Origin: Opitutaceae bacterium
GTDB lineage: Bacteria > Verrucomicrobiota > Verrucomicrobiia > Opitutales > Opitutaceae
DNA length: 64,000 nucleotides
Assembly: GCA_024233285.1 (NCBI GenBank)
Contig: JACKPU010000002.1
Location: forward strand, 434,001-498,000
Reading direction: 5' to 3'
Part shown: one piece after another, positions 1 to 8,411 of the stretch
How the letters are laid out: every line of letters begins with the position of its first letter
Numbering within the stretch: position 1 is the first letter of the stretch
The notes under the pieces: generated by a model
What the model was told of the DNA's origin: nothing
The model's input: the letters and a program-made list of their open reading frames with translations, nothing else
Databases searched by the model: none
Translations under genes and position numbers: made by a program

Positions 1-950
1 TGAACCCGGTCGTCGCTTTTCGCAAGAAGGTCGACGACCTCGGGGTCTTGCTCGAATTCGCCGAAATGGCGGAAGGGGCCGAGCAGGAGGAATACGAGAA
101 GGAGCTCGAGACCACGACCAATGCCATGGTGACCGAGCTCGACGCCCTCGAGATCGCATCGTTCCTCACCGGTCAGTTCGACCGCAACAACGCCATTTTC
201 TCCATCCAGGCCGGCGCCGGCGGCACCGAGTCGAACGACTGGGCCGACATGCTGTTCCGCATGTATAACCGCTGGGCGGAGCGTGCCGGATTCGAGGTCG
301 AGCTCATGGACGTGCAGGACGGCGAACAGGCCGGCATCAGTCGCGCCACCATGATGATCAAGGGTGAAAACGCCTACGGCTACGCCAAGGCCGAGCGCGG
401 CGTGCATCGGTTGGTGCGCATCAGTCCCTTCGACGCGAACAAACGCCGCCACACGTCGTTTTGTGCGGTGGACGTGGTCGCCGAAGTGGATGACGACATC
501 GACATCGACATTCCGGAAAGCGAGATCCGCGTGGATGTTTACCGTTCCTCCGGCAAGGGTGGTCAGGGCGTCAACACGACCGACTCGGCGGTGCGCCTGA
601 CGCACATTCCGACCGGTCTCGTGGTCGTGTGCCAAAACGAGCGCTCGCAGATCAAGAATCGCGCGGCGGCCTTGAAGGTTTTGAAGGCCCGGCTCTACGA
701 AAAGCGACTCGATGAACAGCGCAGCGAGATGGAGAAGTTTTATGGCGAAAAGGGCGAGATCGGCTGGGGCAGCCAGATTCGCAGCTACGTCATGCAACCC
801 TACCAGATGGTGAAGGACCTGCGCACCGGTGCCAGCACGACCGATGTGCAGGAGGTGCTCGATGGTGACATCGACAAATTCATCAACGCCTGGTTGCGCG
901 CCGGATGTCCGCGGCACCGCAACAAGGACATCCAGATGGACGATGAGTAA
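1..950 (+). CDS. prfB: Peptide chain release factor 2 (5' end outside window)
   Basis: Class I release factor that recognises UAA and UGA stop codons and triggers peptide release on the ribosome. The reading frame is open to the window edge: the first complete codon is at base 3, so the beginning is missing and the TTG at base 48 is not a real start. About 316 of the roughly 365 residues usual for RF2 are visible. The SPF anticodon-like tripeptide ([10 protein letters not shown]) identifies RF2 rather than RF1, and the catalytic GGQ lies in [15 protein letters not shown]. The C-terminus is intact. The autoregulatory frameshift site found in many prfB genes would lie upstream of the window, so it cannot be assessed. 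Confidence 0.96.
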   Translation, partial: NPVVAFRKKVDDLGVLLEFAEMAEGAEQEEYEKELETTTNAMVTELDALEIASFLTGQFDRNNAIFSIQAGAGGTESNDWADMLFRMYNRWAERAGFEVELMDVQDGEQAGISRATMMIKGENAYGYAKAERGVHRLVRISPFDANKRRHTSFCAVDVVAEVDDDIDIDIPESEIRVDVYRSSGKGGQGVNTTDSAVRLTHIPTGLVVVCQNERSQIKNRAAALKVLKARLYEKRLDEQRSEMEKFYGEKGEIGWGSQIRSYVMQPYQMVKDLRTGASTTDVQEVLDGDIDKFINAWLRAGCPRHRNKDIQMDDE

Positions 951-1002
951 ACGGTCCGCGCCGTTTGCTTTGTCCGGCCAATGCGCTAATTAAGCCGCTG
1001 CC

Positions 1003-2403
1003 ATGTCCGACCTGACCTACGAACACATCAAAGCCGAGCTATCCGCCCAGCCGTTGTTCGAGGACAAGACCTGGCAGCTTTCGCCTGAAGCCTGGCCGCT
1101 GACCAAGGACCAGGTCGCCGAACTTGAGCAAATCGGCGCGGCCTGCCTCGCGTTTCATCAAGCGCTCGAAAAACTTTATCTGCGCAGCGCCGCCGGCAAG
1201 AACCTGCTGCGCAACCGGCCGCTGCGTGCGCCGTGGGTGGTCGATTATCTTGATCGCGGCAAACCCGCCGATCTGATCGTGCACGCGCGGGCTGAGCAAA
1301 ACCTCGGCGCGTTCCCCACCGTCCTGCGCCCCGATTTGCTGCTGACGGACGACGGCTTTGTGATGACCGAACTCGATTCGGTTCCCGGCGGCATCGGCCT
1401 CACGGCGTATTTAAACCGGTTATACGCTGAACAGGGCGGCGTGCTCGGCGAGGGGGATGCGATGATCAAGGCCTTCCACGCCTCGCTGGCGGCCTTGCGC
1501 CCCGGCGAACGCAATCCGCTCATCGCTTTGGTCGTCAGTGACGAGGCTGCGACTTACCGGCCGGAGATGGAGTGGCTGGCGGCGCAATTGCAGTTGCAGG
1601 GCAAGCGGGTGTTCTGCCTGCGCCCGGAGGATCTCTTTCCGTTGGAGAACGCCCTCTTCTTTGACATCGAGGGCAACCCGGAAAAGATCGATATCATCTA
1701 CCGGTTTTTCGAGCTCTTCGATCTGCCGAATATTTCGACCAGCGAGTATGTTTTTGAAGCGTGGTCGGCCGGCGAGGTGGCGATCGCGCCGCCGATGCGC
1801 CCGTTTCAAGAAGAGAAACTTTCGCTCGCCCTCTTTCATCATCACCTGCTCCAAGATTACTGGCAGGAAGCGCTCGGCGGGCGCACCTACAAACTGTTGA
1901 AAAAGCTCATCCCCGACTCATGGGTGATGGATCCGGCGCCGTTGCCGCCCGGGGCGGTGCTTGACGGCCCGATGGCCGCGGGCCGCGCCTTGAACGACTG
2001 GCGCGACTTGAACCATGCCACGCAAAAGGAACGCGATTTGATCATCAAGATCAGCGGTTATCACGAAACCGCCTGGGGCGCGCGCAGTGTCGTGCTCGGC
2101 AGCGATTGCTCGCGCGATGAATGGCAGCAAGGCGTGGAACGCGCCATCGAGCACGCCTCCGCCAATTTGCACGTGCTGCAAACCTATCGCAAACCGCGTC
2201 GGGTGCGGCATCGCATCTATGATCGCGAACAGCAGGTGCGAGAAGTGGACGGTCGGTTGCGATTGTGCCCTTACTATTTTGTGCAGGACGAACGCGTGGC
2301 CCTGGCCGGGGCGCTCGCGACCTTTTGCCCGCCGGACAAAAAGATAATCCACGGCATGCAAGATGCCGCCTTGCTCCCGTGTAGGGTTTTGTCCTTAAGT
2401 TAA
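1003..2403 (+). CDS. Unknown protein, ATP-grasp-like
   Basis: A 466-residue soluble protein with no signal peptide or membrane segment. I do not recognise a named family. Two segments look like an ATP-grasp fold of the glutathionylspermidine-synthase type: an acidic ELDSVPGGIG loop near residue 126, and LIIKISGYHETAWGARSVVLG near residue 350, with a Lys followed by a Gly-rich loop and an Arg. A late LCPYYFVQDERVALAGALATF segment fits the end of such a domain. If so, it would ligate an amine to a carboxylate using ATP, with unknown substrates. It starts 52 bases after prfB, and its stop is 4 bases before the next gene's GTG, so it is probably co-transcribed with that envelope protein. Confidence 0.55.
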   Translation: MSDLTYEHIKAELSAQPLFEDKTWQLSPEAWPLTKDQVAELEQIGAACLAFHQALEKLYLRSAAGKNLLRNRPLRAPWVVDYLDRGKPADLIVHARAEQNLGAFPTVLRPDLLLTDDGFVMTELDSVPGGIGLTAYLNRLYAEQGGVLGEGDAMIKAFHASLAALRPGERNPLIALVVSDEAATYRPEMEWLAAQLQLQGKRVFCLRPEDLFPLENALFFDIEGNPEKIDIIYRFFELFDLPNISTSEYVFEAWSAGEVAIAPPMRPFQEEKLSLALFHHHLLQDYWQEALGGRTYKLLKKLIPDSWVMDPAPLPPGAVLDGPMAAGRALNDWRDLNHATQKERDLIIKISGYHETAWGARSVVLGSDCSRDEWQQGVERAIEHASANLHVLQTYRKPRRVRHRIYDREQQVREVDGRLRLCPYYFVQDERVALAGALATFCPPDKKIIHGMQDAALLPCRVLSLS

Positions 2404-2406
2404 GGG

Positions 2407-5400
2407 GTGTGCTGCTTTGGCGTAACCTCACGCTCTTATCCCTCTCATCTTTTGGGTTCAGTCGGCGTGCTCTTGGCGTGCTTGTTCGCCGCCGGACCTG
2501 CCTTTGCGCAAACGATTTCCCCCAGTGACCTCGCGGCCCTGACCGCCCGCGCGGAGGCGGGCGATCCCGAGTCGCTCAACAACCTGGGCAATCTTTATGC
2601 CAATGGTCGCGGCGTGCCGCGTAATGATGCCGAGGCTCTGCGCTATTACACGCGGGCGGCCGGCAGCAATTATGCCCCGGCGTTCTTCAATCTTGGCATG
2701 ATGCACGAGTTGGGGCGCGGTGTGCCCGCCGATGCCGCCAAGGCGTTCGGTTACTATCGCCAGGCGGCGGAACTCGGTTTCGCGCTGGGCCAGTTCAATG
2801 TCGGCAACATGTATGGCAACGGCATCGGGGTGAAAGCAGACCCGCTCGAAGCCGTGCTGTGGTTTCGCCAAGCGGCTGATCAGGGGCTGGCCGAAGCGCA
2901 GTTTAATCTCGGTTTGGCCTACGAAGCGGGCCGCGGGGTCAGTGCGGATGCCGCCCAAGCGCAGCGTTGGTATCGCCTGGCGGCCGATCAGGGCTATGCC
3001 CGCGCGCAATATAATCTCGCGGTTTTGCTGGAGGAGGGGCGCGGCACGCCGAAGGACGAGGCGCGGGCGGCGAAACTTTATCTGGCTTCCGCCAGCCAGG
3101 GATTCGGACCGGCGCAGAACAATTACGGCATCATGGTCGCGGAAGGCCGCGGCGGGTTGAGCAATGATTTGGTGGAGGCCTACGCTTGGTTGAGTCTTGC
3201 CGTCGAAAATGGCGTGGGACCCGCGGGCCGCGACTTGGTGGCGGCGCAATTGAATCGGGAGCAAATGGCCGCCGCCACGCAACGAATCAATCGACTCAAA
3301 GGTGTGGCGCAGGCTCCGCCGGCGGCGGCTGCCGACGGACCCGCCGCGACGGCACCCGATTCGGCGGTCGAGGAACTACGCCGCAAAGTTGAGGAACTGT
3401 CGGCGGCGAATGCGCGTTTGACCGCCCAAAACGCGGAACTGGCCGAAAAGGCCCGGGCGGCCACGGCCACCCCCGATGAAAAGGTCCGTCAACTCCAACA
3501 GGACAACGCCAAGCTTAACGACGAGGTCAAACGTTCGACCATGGCGATGAGTTCGCTCTACCGCGAGTTGCGCGATGCCCGGGCCAAACTGGACTCCATG
3601 CCGGCCGCGTCCGCTCAGCCGGGTTCGGCCAATACGGAAGTGGCCCGCTTGCAATCGCGCATTGCGGAACTGACTGCGGAAAACCAACGCTTGACCGCAT
3701 CCGCGATGGACCCGGCGGAGTTGCGGCGCATGCGCAGCTTGGCGGACAGCGCAACCAAGGCGCAGGGCGATGTGACCGCATTGCAACAACAACTCGCGGG
3801 CGTATCCGACGAGCTGAACCGGGTCCGCCAGTCGCTCGAGACGGTGCAAACGGCCAAGGCGCAGGTCGAGCAGCGTCTGGCCGCCGCAACGGCCAACCCC
3901 TCACGGGACGACGGCGAATTGCAGCGGCTTCAGTCCCAGCTTGCGCAAACGCAGGGCGATCTCGTCGCCAGCCGGCGTGAGACGGAGGAAATTCGCGTCC
4001 AGTTGCAGGCGGCCCAAGGGAATCTTGCCGTCGCTTCGAATCAGCACGCGAAGGCGACCAATGATGTCATGGCCAAGGTGCGGCAGGCCGAAGACTATGC
4101 GGTGAAACTCGAAGCGGCGAATCAGTCGCTGACCAATCAGGTTGACACGCTCAAGTCGCAACTGGCTGCGGCGGAGAGCACCCAAACCGCCGTCGCGATG
4201 CCAGACAACGCCGGTGAGATCGCAGCCTTGCGCGAGGAATTGGAGCGGACGAAGCAGGAACTGGCCGCGAATCAACGGACGGCGGATGACGCGCGCAATC
4301 AAGTCAAGCTCGCCAATTCCAGACTGGCCGACGTCTCCAATCAAAGCGCCAAGGCCTTGAACGATGCCTTGGTCAAGGCGCACGGCGCGGAGACCTACGC
4401 CCGTAATTTGGAGGATTCGAATCGCGCGCTGACCGCGCAAGTGGAGGATTTGCGCAAGCAAGTCGCGTTGGCGGCGGCAGATCGCGCCGACCGCGATGCC
4501 AGCCAGACGCAGCTTGACGAACTCAACCGCCAGCTCGCATCTGCGCAGGAGGATTCGCGCTCCGTGGCCGCGCTCAAGGCGGATCTGACCCAGGCGAAGA
4601 GTGCGCTGTCCGATCAGCAGGAATGGGTAAACAAGATTGAGTCGGCCAATCGCGAGCTGCAGCAAAGCGCCGGGGAACTGAAGCAGCAACTCGCCCGCCT
4701 CAATGACGAGAACCAGCAATTGAAGGCCCGGCAGGAGCAAAGACTTTCGTCCGTCGACTCGGCTGAGCAAACCCGGTTGAATGCGGAGATTGATGAAGCC
4801 GCGCGAGTATTGGCCGAGCGGGACACCGCGATCGCCAATCTCGAAGGTCAGGTGAAGTCGTTGCAGCTGGATCTGGAGAATGCGCGCAAGAGTGCCGAAG
4901 CCGCGCTCGCGGCGCAGGCCACCGCGGCCAACGCGCTGCCCGAAGCCAAGGCGATGCTCCTGGAAATCCAAACCCTGCAAGGGCAGGTCACGCGACTTGA
5001 GGCCCAGTTGGCCCAGGATCGCGCCCGTTCGGCCAATGAACTCTCATCCTTGGCCTCCCAGCTTAAACTCGCCAGTGAAACCAACAAAGCCCTGACCGAC
5101 GCGAACCGTTCCCTGATCTCGGCGCAAAGAACCGATGCCGACTCATTGCAAAATGACTTGGACGGCGCGATGGGGCAGGTGGCCGAACTCACCGCCATCA
5201 ACGAGCGCCTCACCAAGGATCGCGACGAACAAAAACGTCAGGTGGAGGAGTTGTTCGGCAAGCTGTCCCAAGCGGAGTCACGCCTGACGGCCTTGCGTGG
5301 CGTTGAGGCCCGATCGCAAAGTGCCACCGCCGAAGTGGAACAGCTGCAAGCGAAGCTCGCGGAGCGCGATGCCGCGCTCGAAAAACAGGGCGGCGCGGTG

Positions 5401-6222
5401 GCGGAATTGACCGGTCTCAACGCCGAGCTAACCAAGGAGCGCGACGGCTTGCTGGCCCGCACCGTGCAGTTGCAGGACTCATTGCAACAAACCGAGGCGA
5501 CGCTGGCGGCCTTGCGCACCGAGGCCACGCGTCTGCGCACGAGCGATGCGCTCGTGGACAATTTGCAAAAGGAATTGGAAGAGACGCGTCGCAAAGTGGC
5601 CGAAGCAGAACAACGCGTGCAATTGCGCACGGCGGCGGAGTCGCAGCTCGCGGATGAAAAGTCCGCTCTGCAGCAGCAGTTGCAGATGGCGACGGCGCGC
5701 ATCGAATCCCTGCGCGCGGAAAACAACCGGCTGGCCGGCGCGAGCGCCGCGCTGGCCGAAGCCGAAACGCGTTTGAACACCCTGTCCGCGGCGAGCAGTC
5801 AACTGGCCGAGGCGCAGCGCAACGTGAACGAGCTCCGCGTGGAAAACGCGCGGCTCAACGACACTCTGCAAGCGCTGGAACGCGATCGCACGGCGCGGTT
5901 GGCGAGCCTGCAGCAGGAAAATGCCGCGCTGTCCGCGCGGTTGCGCCAAGCGCAGGGCACGCTCGATCAAATCGCCTCGGCGGCACGCTTGATGAATCCC
6001 GGCGCGACTTCGGCGTCCTCCTCGACCCAAACCTCGCGGCCGGCGACTGACGCCCGCCAAGCGCCGCGCTATCACATCGTGGTTGAGGGTGATTCGCTTT
6101 CGCGGATTTCGCTGCGCTATTACGGCACCGCGAATCGCTGGCAGGAAATCTATGAGGCGAATCGCGATGTCCTGAGTCGCGAAAACGTCCTGCGCCCGGG
6201 GCAGCGTTTGCAGCTGCCCTGA
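2407..6222 (+). CDS. Large exported Sel1-repeat / coiled-coil / LysM protein
   Basis: A 1,271-residue protein with three parts. The first is a signal peptide (hydrophobic GSVGVLLACLFAAGPAFA, cleavage before Q). The second, about residues 40-300, is a run of Sel1-like TPR repeats, seen as recurrent AQ(Y/F)NLG and EGRGV-type motifs. The third is an Ala/Gln/Glu-rich heptad coiled coil from about residue 330 to 1,200. A C-terminal LysM domain (YHIVVEGDSLSRISLRYYG, ending RPGQRLQLP) should bind peptidoglycan. The start is GTG at 2407; an in-frame TTG at 2452 would also leave the signal peptide intact. It is probably a periplasmic scaffold anchored to the cell wall by its C-terminus. No enzyme domain is visible. 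The architecture is seen directly; the function is inference. Confidence 0.85.
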   Translation: MCCFGVTSRSYPSHLLGSVGVLLACLFAAGPAFAQTISPSDLAALTARAEAGDPESLNNLGNLYANGRGVPRNDAEALRYYTRAAGSNYAPAFFNLGMMHELGRGVPADAAKAFGYYRQAAELGFALGQFNVGNMYGNGIGVKADPLEAVLWFRQAADQGLAEAQFNLGLAYEAGRGVSADAAQAQRWYRLAADQGYARAQYNLAVLLEEGRGTPKDEARAAKLYLASASQGFGPAQNNYGIMVAEGRGGLSNDLVEAYAWLSLAVENGVGPAGRDLVAAQLNREQMAAATQRINRLKGVAQAPPAAAADGPAATAPDSAVEELRRKVEELSAANARLTAQNAELAEKARAATATPDEKVRQLQQDNAKLNDEVKRSTMAMSSLYRELRDARAKLDSMPAASAQPGSANTEVARLQSRIAELTAENQRLTASAMDPAELRRMRSLADSATKAQGDVTALQQQLAGVSDELNRVRQSLETVQTAKAQVEQRLAAATANPSRDDGELQRLQSQLAQTQGDLVASRRETEEIRVQLQAAQGNLAVASNQHAKATNDVMAKVRQAEDYAVKLEAANQSLTNQVDTLKSQLAAAESTQTAVAMPDNAGEIAALREELERTKQELAANQRTADDARNQVKLANSRLADVSNQSAKALNDALVKAHGAETYARNLEDSNRALTAQVEDLRKQVALAAADRADRDASQTQLDELNRQLASAQEDSRSVAALKADLTQAKSALSDQQEWVNKIESANRELQQSAGELKQQLARLNDENQQLKARQEQRLSSVDSAEQTRLNAEIDEAARVLAERDTAIANLEGQVKSLQLDLENARKSAEAALAAQATAANALPEAKAMLLEIQTLQGQVTRLEAQLAQDRARSANELSSLASQLKLASETNKALTDANRSLISAQRTDADSLQNDLDGAMGQVAELTAINERLTKDRDEQKRQVEELFGKLSQAESRLTALRGVEARSQSATAEVEQLQAKLAERDAALEKQGGAVAELTGLNAELTKERDGLLARTVQLQDSLQQTEATLAALRTEATRLRTSDALVDNLQKELEETRRKVAEAEQRVQLRTAAESQLADEKSALQQQLQMATARIESLRAENNRLAGASAALAEAETRLNTLSAASSQLAEAQRNVNELRVENARLNDTLQALERDRTARLASLQQENAALSARLRQAQGTLDQIASAARLMNPGATSASSSTQTSRPATDARQAPRYHIVVEGDSLSRISLRYYGTANRWQEIYEANRDVLSRENVLRPGQRLQLP

Positions 6223-6223
6223 G

Positions 6224-7501
6224 TCAGCCGCGCTGCCGGTATTCCGTCAGGTCGACGACTCCGCCGTTGAGGCGGGCCTCTTCGGCGGCAAACCCCATGG
6301 CGTGGCTTTCGACCGAGCGTTCCAGAGAGGAGCGCATGTCTGCGGAGTTCGGCTTTTGCCATTCGTGATCGAGCGCGTTCATCAAGCCGAAATCACCGCC
6401 GCCGTGGCCGACGAACTCGCCTTCCTCGATCTTGATGTCGTGATATTCCGTTTTGCCATCGCGATGCCGGGTGATGGCGATGTCGTGTCCGCTCAGGCGT
6501 TTGACGGCCTCGCCACCGAGCAGCACGCCTTCGGTGCCGCGGATTTCCAAACTGCGACCGGAGTCGAATGCAGTCATGGTCAGGTTGGCGGTGATATGGT
6601 TCGCGAACGTCAGATTCACCGTCTGCCGGTCGACCGCGGTGTTGTCGCAGTGATAAACGCAGCGACCCCAAGGGGACGTGCGCAACCACTGGCGGACGCT
6701 CTCGTCGTCCGCTTCAACCCCGCCGTCGAAGACCCATTGCAACCAATGACGCTGATCGCCGAGGTAGCGGTGGGCGTCGTAGAAACAATTCGCCGCGACC
6801 GGACAGCCGTCGGTGCAGCGGGCCGGAGCGCCCGCGGGGGCGTTGGCGGCGTTGAAGTAGGAGAGTGAGCCGAAACTGGAAACGTGGGTGCAGGACGAGT
6901 CCGCCAGCCAGGAAATGATGTCGAGATCATGGCAGCATTTGGCGATGATCATCGGGGAGCTTTTCTCGACCACTCCCCAATGTCCGCGCACGAAAGAATG
7001 GGCTTGGTGAAACGGCGCGACTCCCTCCACTGCGTTGATGGTGGCGATTGTGCCAATGGCCCCGGATTCGAGCAGCGATTTTACCGTGGTGTAGAATGGC
7101 GTGTAGCGCAGCACGTGACAGATCATCACGCGCCGGCCCAAACGCCGGGCTTCCAGCTCCAGGGCACGCACCTCGGCGAAATTCGTGGCGATGGGTTTTT
7201 CCAGCAGCACGTCGTAGCCCAAACGCATCGCCGCGATGCACGGTTGCACGTGGTAGGCGTCCTGCGTGCCGATCATGAGGATGTCCGCGAGTTTGCCGGC
7301 GGCGAACAGGTCGCGGTCACTGGCGAATGTGCGTAGACTTCCCGCCGGAACCAACGCCTCCATCAGACGCAGCCGGGCGGGATTGGGATCCGCCGCCGCG
7401 ACGACTTGATAACGATCCGGGAGGAGGGCGGCATACTTGGTATACGTGCGAACGCGGCTGCCGCAACCGACGGCGGCGAGGGTAAGGGGTTTGACGGGCA
7501 T
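6224..7501 (-). CDS. Gfo/Idh/MocA family oxidoreductase
   Basis: A 425-residue NAD(P)-dependent oxidoreductase with a Rossmann N-terminus (AAVGCGSRVRTYTKYA) and the family EKP motif (LLEKPIATNF), followed by the C-terminal alpha/beta substrate domain. A CTDGCPVAANC segment near residue 230 adds three closely spaced cysteines, possibly a metal site. Enzymes of this superfamily oxidise or reduce sugars and cyclitols, and Verrucomicrobiota carry many for polysaccharide breakdown; the substrate cannot be read from the sequence. It is convergent with the coiled-coil gene and separated from the upstream minus-strand small genes by a terminator, so it probably has its own promoter just above 7501. 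Confidence 0.9.
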   Translation of the reverse strand: MPVKPLTLAAVGCGSRVRTYTKYAALLPDRYQVVAAADPNPARLRLMEALVPAGSLRTFASDRDLFAAGKLADILMIGTQDAYHVQPCIAAMRLGYDVLLEKPIATNFAEVRALELEARRLGRRVMICHVLRYTPFYTTVKSLLESGAIGTIATINAVEGVAPFHQAHSFVRGHWGVVEKSSPMIIAKCCHDLDIISWLADSSCTHVSSFGSLSYFNAANAPAGAPARCTDGCPVAANCFYDAHRYLGDQRHWLQWVFDGGVEADDESVRQWLRTSPWGRCVYHCDNTAVDRQTVNLTFANHITANLTMTAFDSGRSLEIRGTEGVLLGGEAVKRLSGHDIAITRHRDGKTEYHDIKIEEGEFVGHGGGDFGLMNALDHEWQKPNSADMRSSLERSVESHAMGFAAEEARLNGGVVDLTEYRQRG

Positions 7502-7516
7502 GGGCCGGAAGCGTGC

Positions 7517-7544
7517 AAAAAAAAGCCGCGCTGAAAAGCGCGGC
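7517..7544 (-). terminator. Rho-independent terminator after the small-gene pair
   Basis: On the minus strand an 8-bp GC-rich stem (GCCGCGCT / AGCGCGGC) with a 4-base loop is followed by a run of eight T. It lies 22 bases after the stop of the gene ending at 7567 and just before the oxidoreductase start. Confidence 0.85.
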
Positions 7545-7566
7545 TCGCGAAAAGGTTGCTGTTTAT

Positions 7567-7854
7567 TCAGGCGGTGTGCCGTTGGTCGGCGATCAGGTCC
7601 TCGAAATAGTATTCAAGGATCCGGTTTTCCAAGTCGTGGCGCGACGCCGTGCTCTGCAATCCGGTGGGCCGTCCGTCTGCGAGCACATAGGACCACCGGG
7701 CCGGCACGCCGGGTTCGGCGGCGTGATGCCAGACATAACCCACCGGTTCCGCTAGATCGTCCAAGTGGACGGCCAGCAGGCGGCGGGCCTCGGCGAAGGA
7801 CCAGCCTTCAGCGGCGTCACTCCGGAAGCGCAACAGCCGGAAGGGCGAGCTCAA
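7567..7854 (-). CDS. Small hypothetical protein (95 aa), second of a coupled pair
   Basis: A 95-residue protein of unknown function. It is mixed alpha/beta in character, Trp- and Arg-rich, with no signal peptide or membrane segment and an acidic C-terminus (DLENRILEYYFEDLIADQ). The start is a TTG whose last two bases overlap the TGA of the gene before it (TTGA at 7854-7851), so it is probably translated by reinitiation. No alternative ATG exists inside the frame. A strong terminator follows. I do not recognise the family; co-expression with the 82-residue neighbour is the main clue to its job. Confidence 0.65.
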   Translation of the reverse strand: MSSPFRLLRFRSDAAEGWSFAEARRLLAVHLDDLAEPVGYVWHHAAEPGVPARWSYVLADGRPTGLQSTASRHDLENRILEYYFEDLIADQRHTA

Positions 7855-8099
7855 GCGGCGGCTTCCTTGCGTTGTGCGGCCTTGGCAGCCTCGTTTTCGA
7901 GTTGCGCGAAGAACGCGTCGCGGCGTTCACGGGCGACTTCGATGTCCTTCGTGCCGAGCGAGCGACGGATGCGCTCCTTGGTGAAGGGGGTGGGATGCAC
8001 GGTGTAGTGCAGGAACCAAGTCCCGTGGTTGTTCCACAGGTGGTGGTTCGGGTTGTCCGTGCGAACACGGATACCGGGAAGTTTTGTGATGGTGGACAT
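7851..8099 (-). CDS. Small protein resembling an integrase arm-type DNA-binding domain
   Basis: An 82-residue basic protein. The start is the ATG at 8099; the frame stays open upstream to 8363, but that part overlaps a folded leader RNA and has no coding character. The core WFLHYTVHPTPFTKERIRRS followed by LGTKDIEVARERRDAFFAQ resembles the N-terminal arm-binding domain of tyrosine recombinases (a beta-hairpin, then a helix rich in A-R-R-D), but no catalytic domain follows. It may bind DNA or RNA. It is coupled to the 95-residue gene by a TTGA overlap. The resemblance comes from reading the sequence only and is not certain. Confidence 0.6.
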   Translation of the reverse strand: MSTITKLPGIRVRTDNPNHHLWNNHGTWFLHYTVHPTPFTKERIRRSLGTKDIEVARERRDAFFAQLENEAAKAAQRKEAAA

Positions 8100-8148
8100 G
8101 ATGCGTGATGATCTGTGGGTTGCAGGTTCGCGCATCAGGGAGGAAAAC

Positions 8149-8179
8149 AAAAAACCGACCAGATGGGCATCAGGTCGGT
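8149..8179 (-). terminator. Terminator hairpin in the leader of the small-gene pair
   Basis: On the minus strand ACCGACC pairs with GGTCGGT (8179-8173 with 8160-8154), with inner GAT/ATC pairing across an A-A mismatch, followed by six T. It lies 50 bases upstream of the 82-residue gene, so readthrough or antitermination would be needed for expression from a promoter further upstream. Confidence 0.8.
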
Positions 8180-8330
8180 CTCGTTTTCGGGAGCGTTCTT
8201 GGTTCGCCCCCCTTGCGGGTGACGCACATCCGAGGTTTCCCTCGATCCACCGTGGCCGCTCCCGGCCCGGTTGGCGGAGTCGGCTTTTGAGGGCCGGCTC
8301 GTTCCTGATGCAGGTCAGAACGTCATGGTA
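8149..8330 (-). ncRNA. Unnamed structured RNA or leader ending in a terminator
   Basis: On the minus strand this stretch folds into successive hairpins. 8334-8322 pairs GTCAT/ATGAC. An imperfect hairpin spans 8322-8299. An 8-bp helix pairs 8264-8257 with 8195-8188 and encloses a 5-bp stem with a GAAA loop (8244-8231) and a stem with a GCAA loop (8221-8208). It ends in the terminator hairpin 8179-8154 followed by T residues. A competing helix, 8297-8291 with 8268-8262, shares bases with the 8-bp helix, as in a switch. A weak promoter (ATGACA, 17 bases, TTTACT) lies just upstream. It could be a small RNA or a riboswitch-like attenuator for the small-gene pair. It matches no riboswitch consensus I know. 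Confidence 0.5.
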
Positions 8331-8344
8331 TGACAGTAAATCGT

Positions 8345-8381
8345 CCAGCAAAAATTTTGTCATAAACCAAATTTGTGCTGG
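8345..8381. repeat. 37-base imperfect inverted repeat
   Basis: Outer arms CCAGCA and TGCTGG enclose AT-rich inner arms (AAATTT-type). It lies between the heparinase stop and the structured RNA. It may be the end hairpin of the lyase transcript or an operator near the RNA's promoter. This 300-base intergenic stretch (8100-8411) holds only this repeat and the structured RNA. Confidence 0.5.
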
Positions 8382-8411
8382 AGCTGTTCATTAACATGGA
8401 CTTGCGAGCAG

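Noticed and set aside
48..950. TTG at 48 as the start of the release factor
   Set aside because: The frame is open and clearly homologous to RF2 back to the window edge, so the gene begins upstream.
8154..8179. TPP riboswitch in the leader of the small-gene pair
   Set aside because: The CCTGAT...CTGG resemblance comes from the terminator hairpin; the conserved CTGAGA and other TPP elements are absent.
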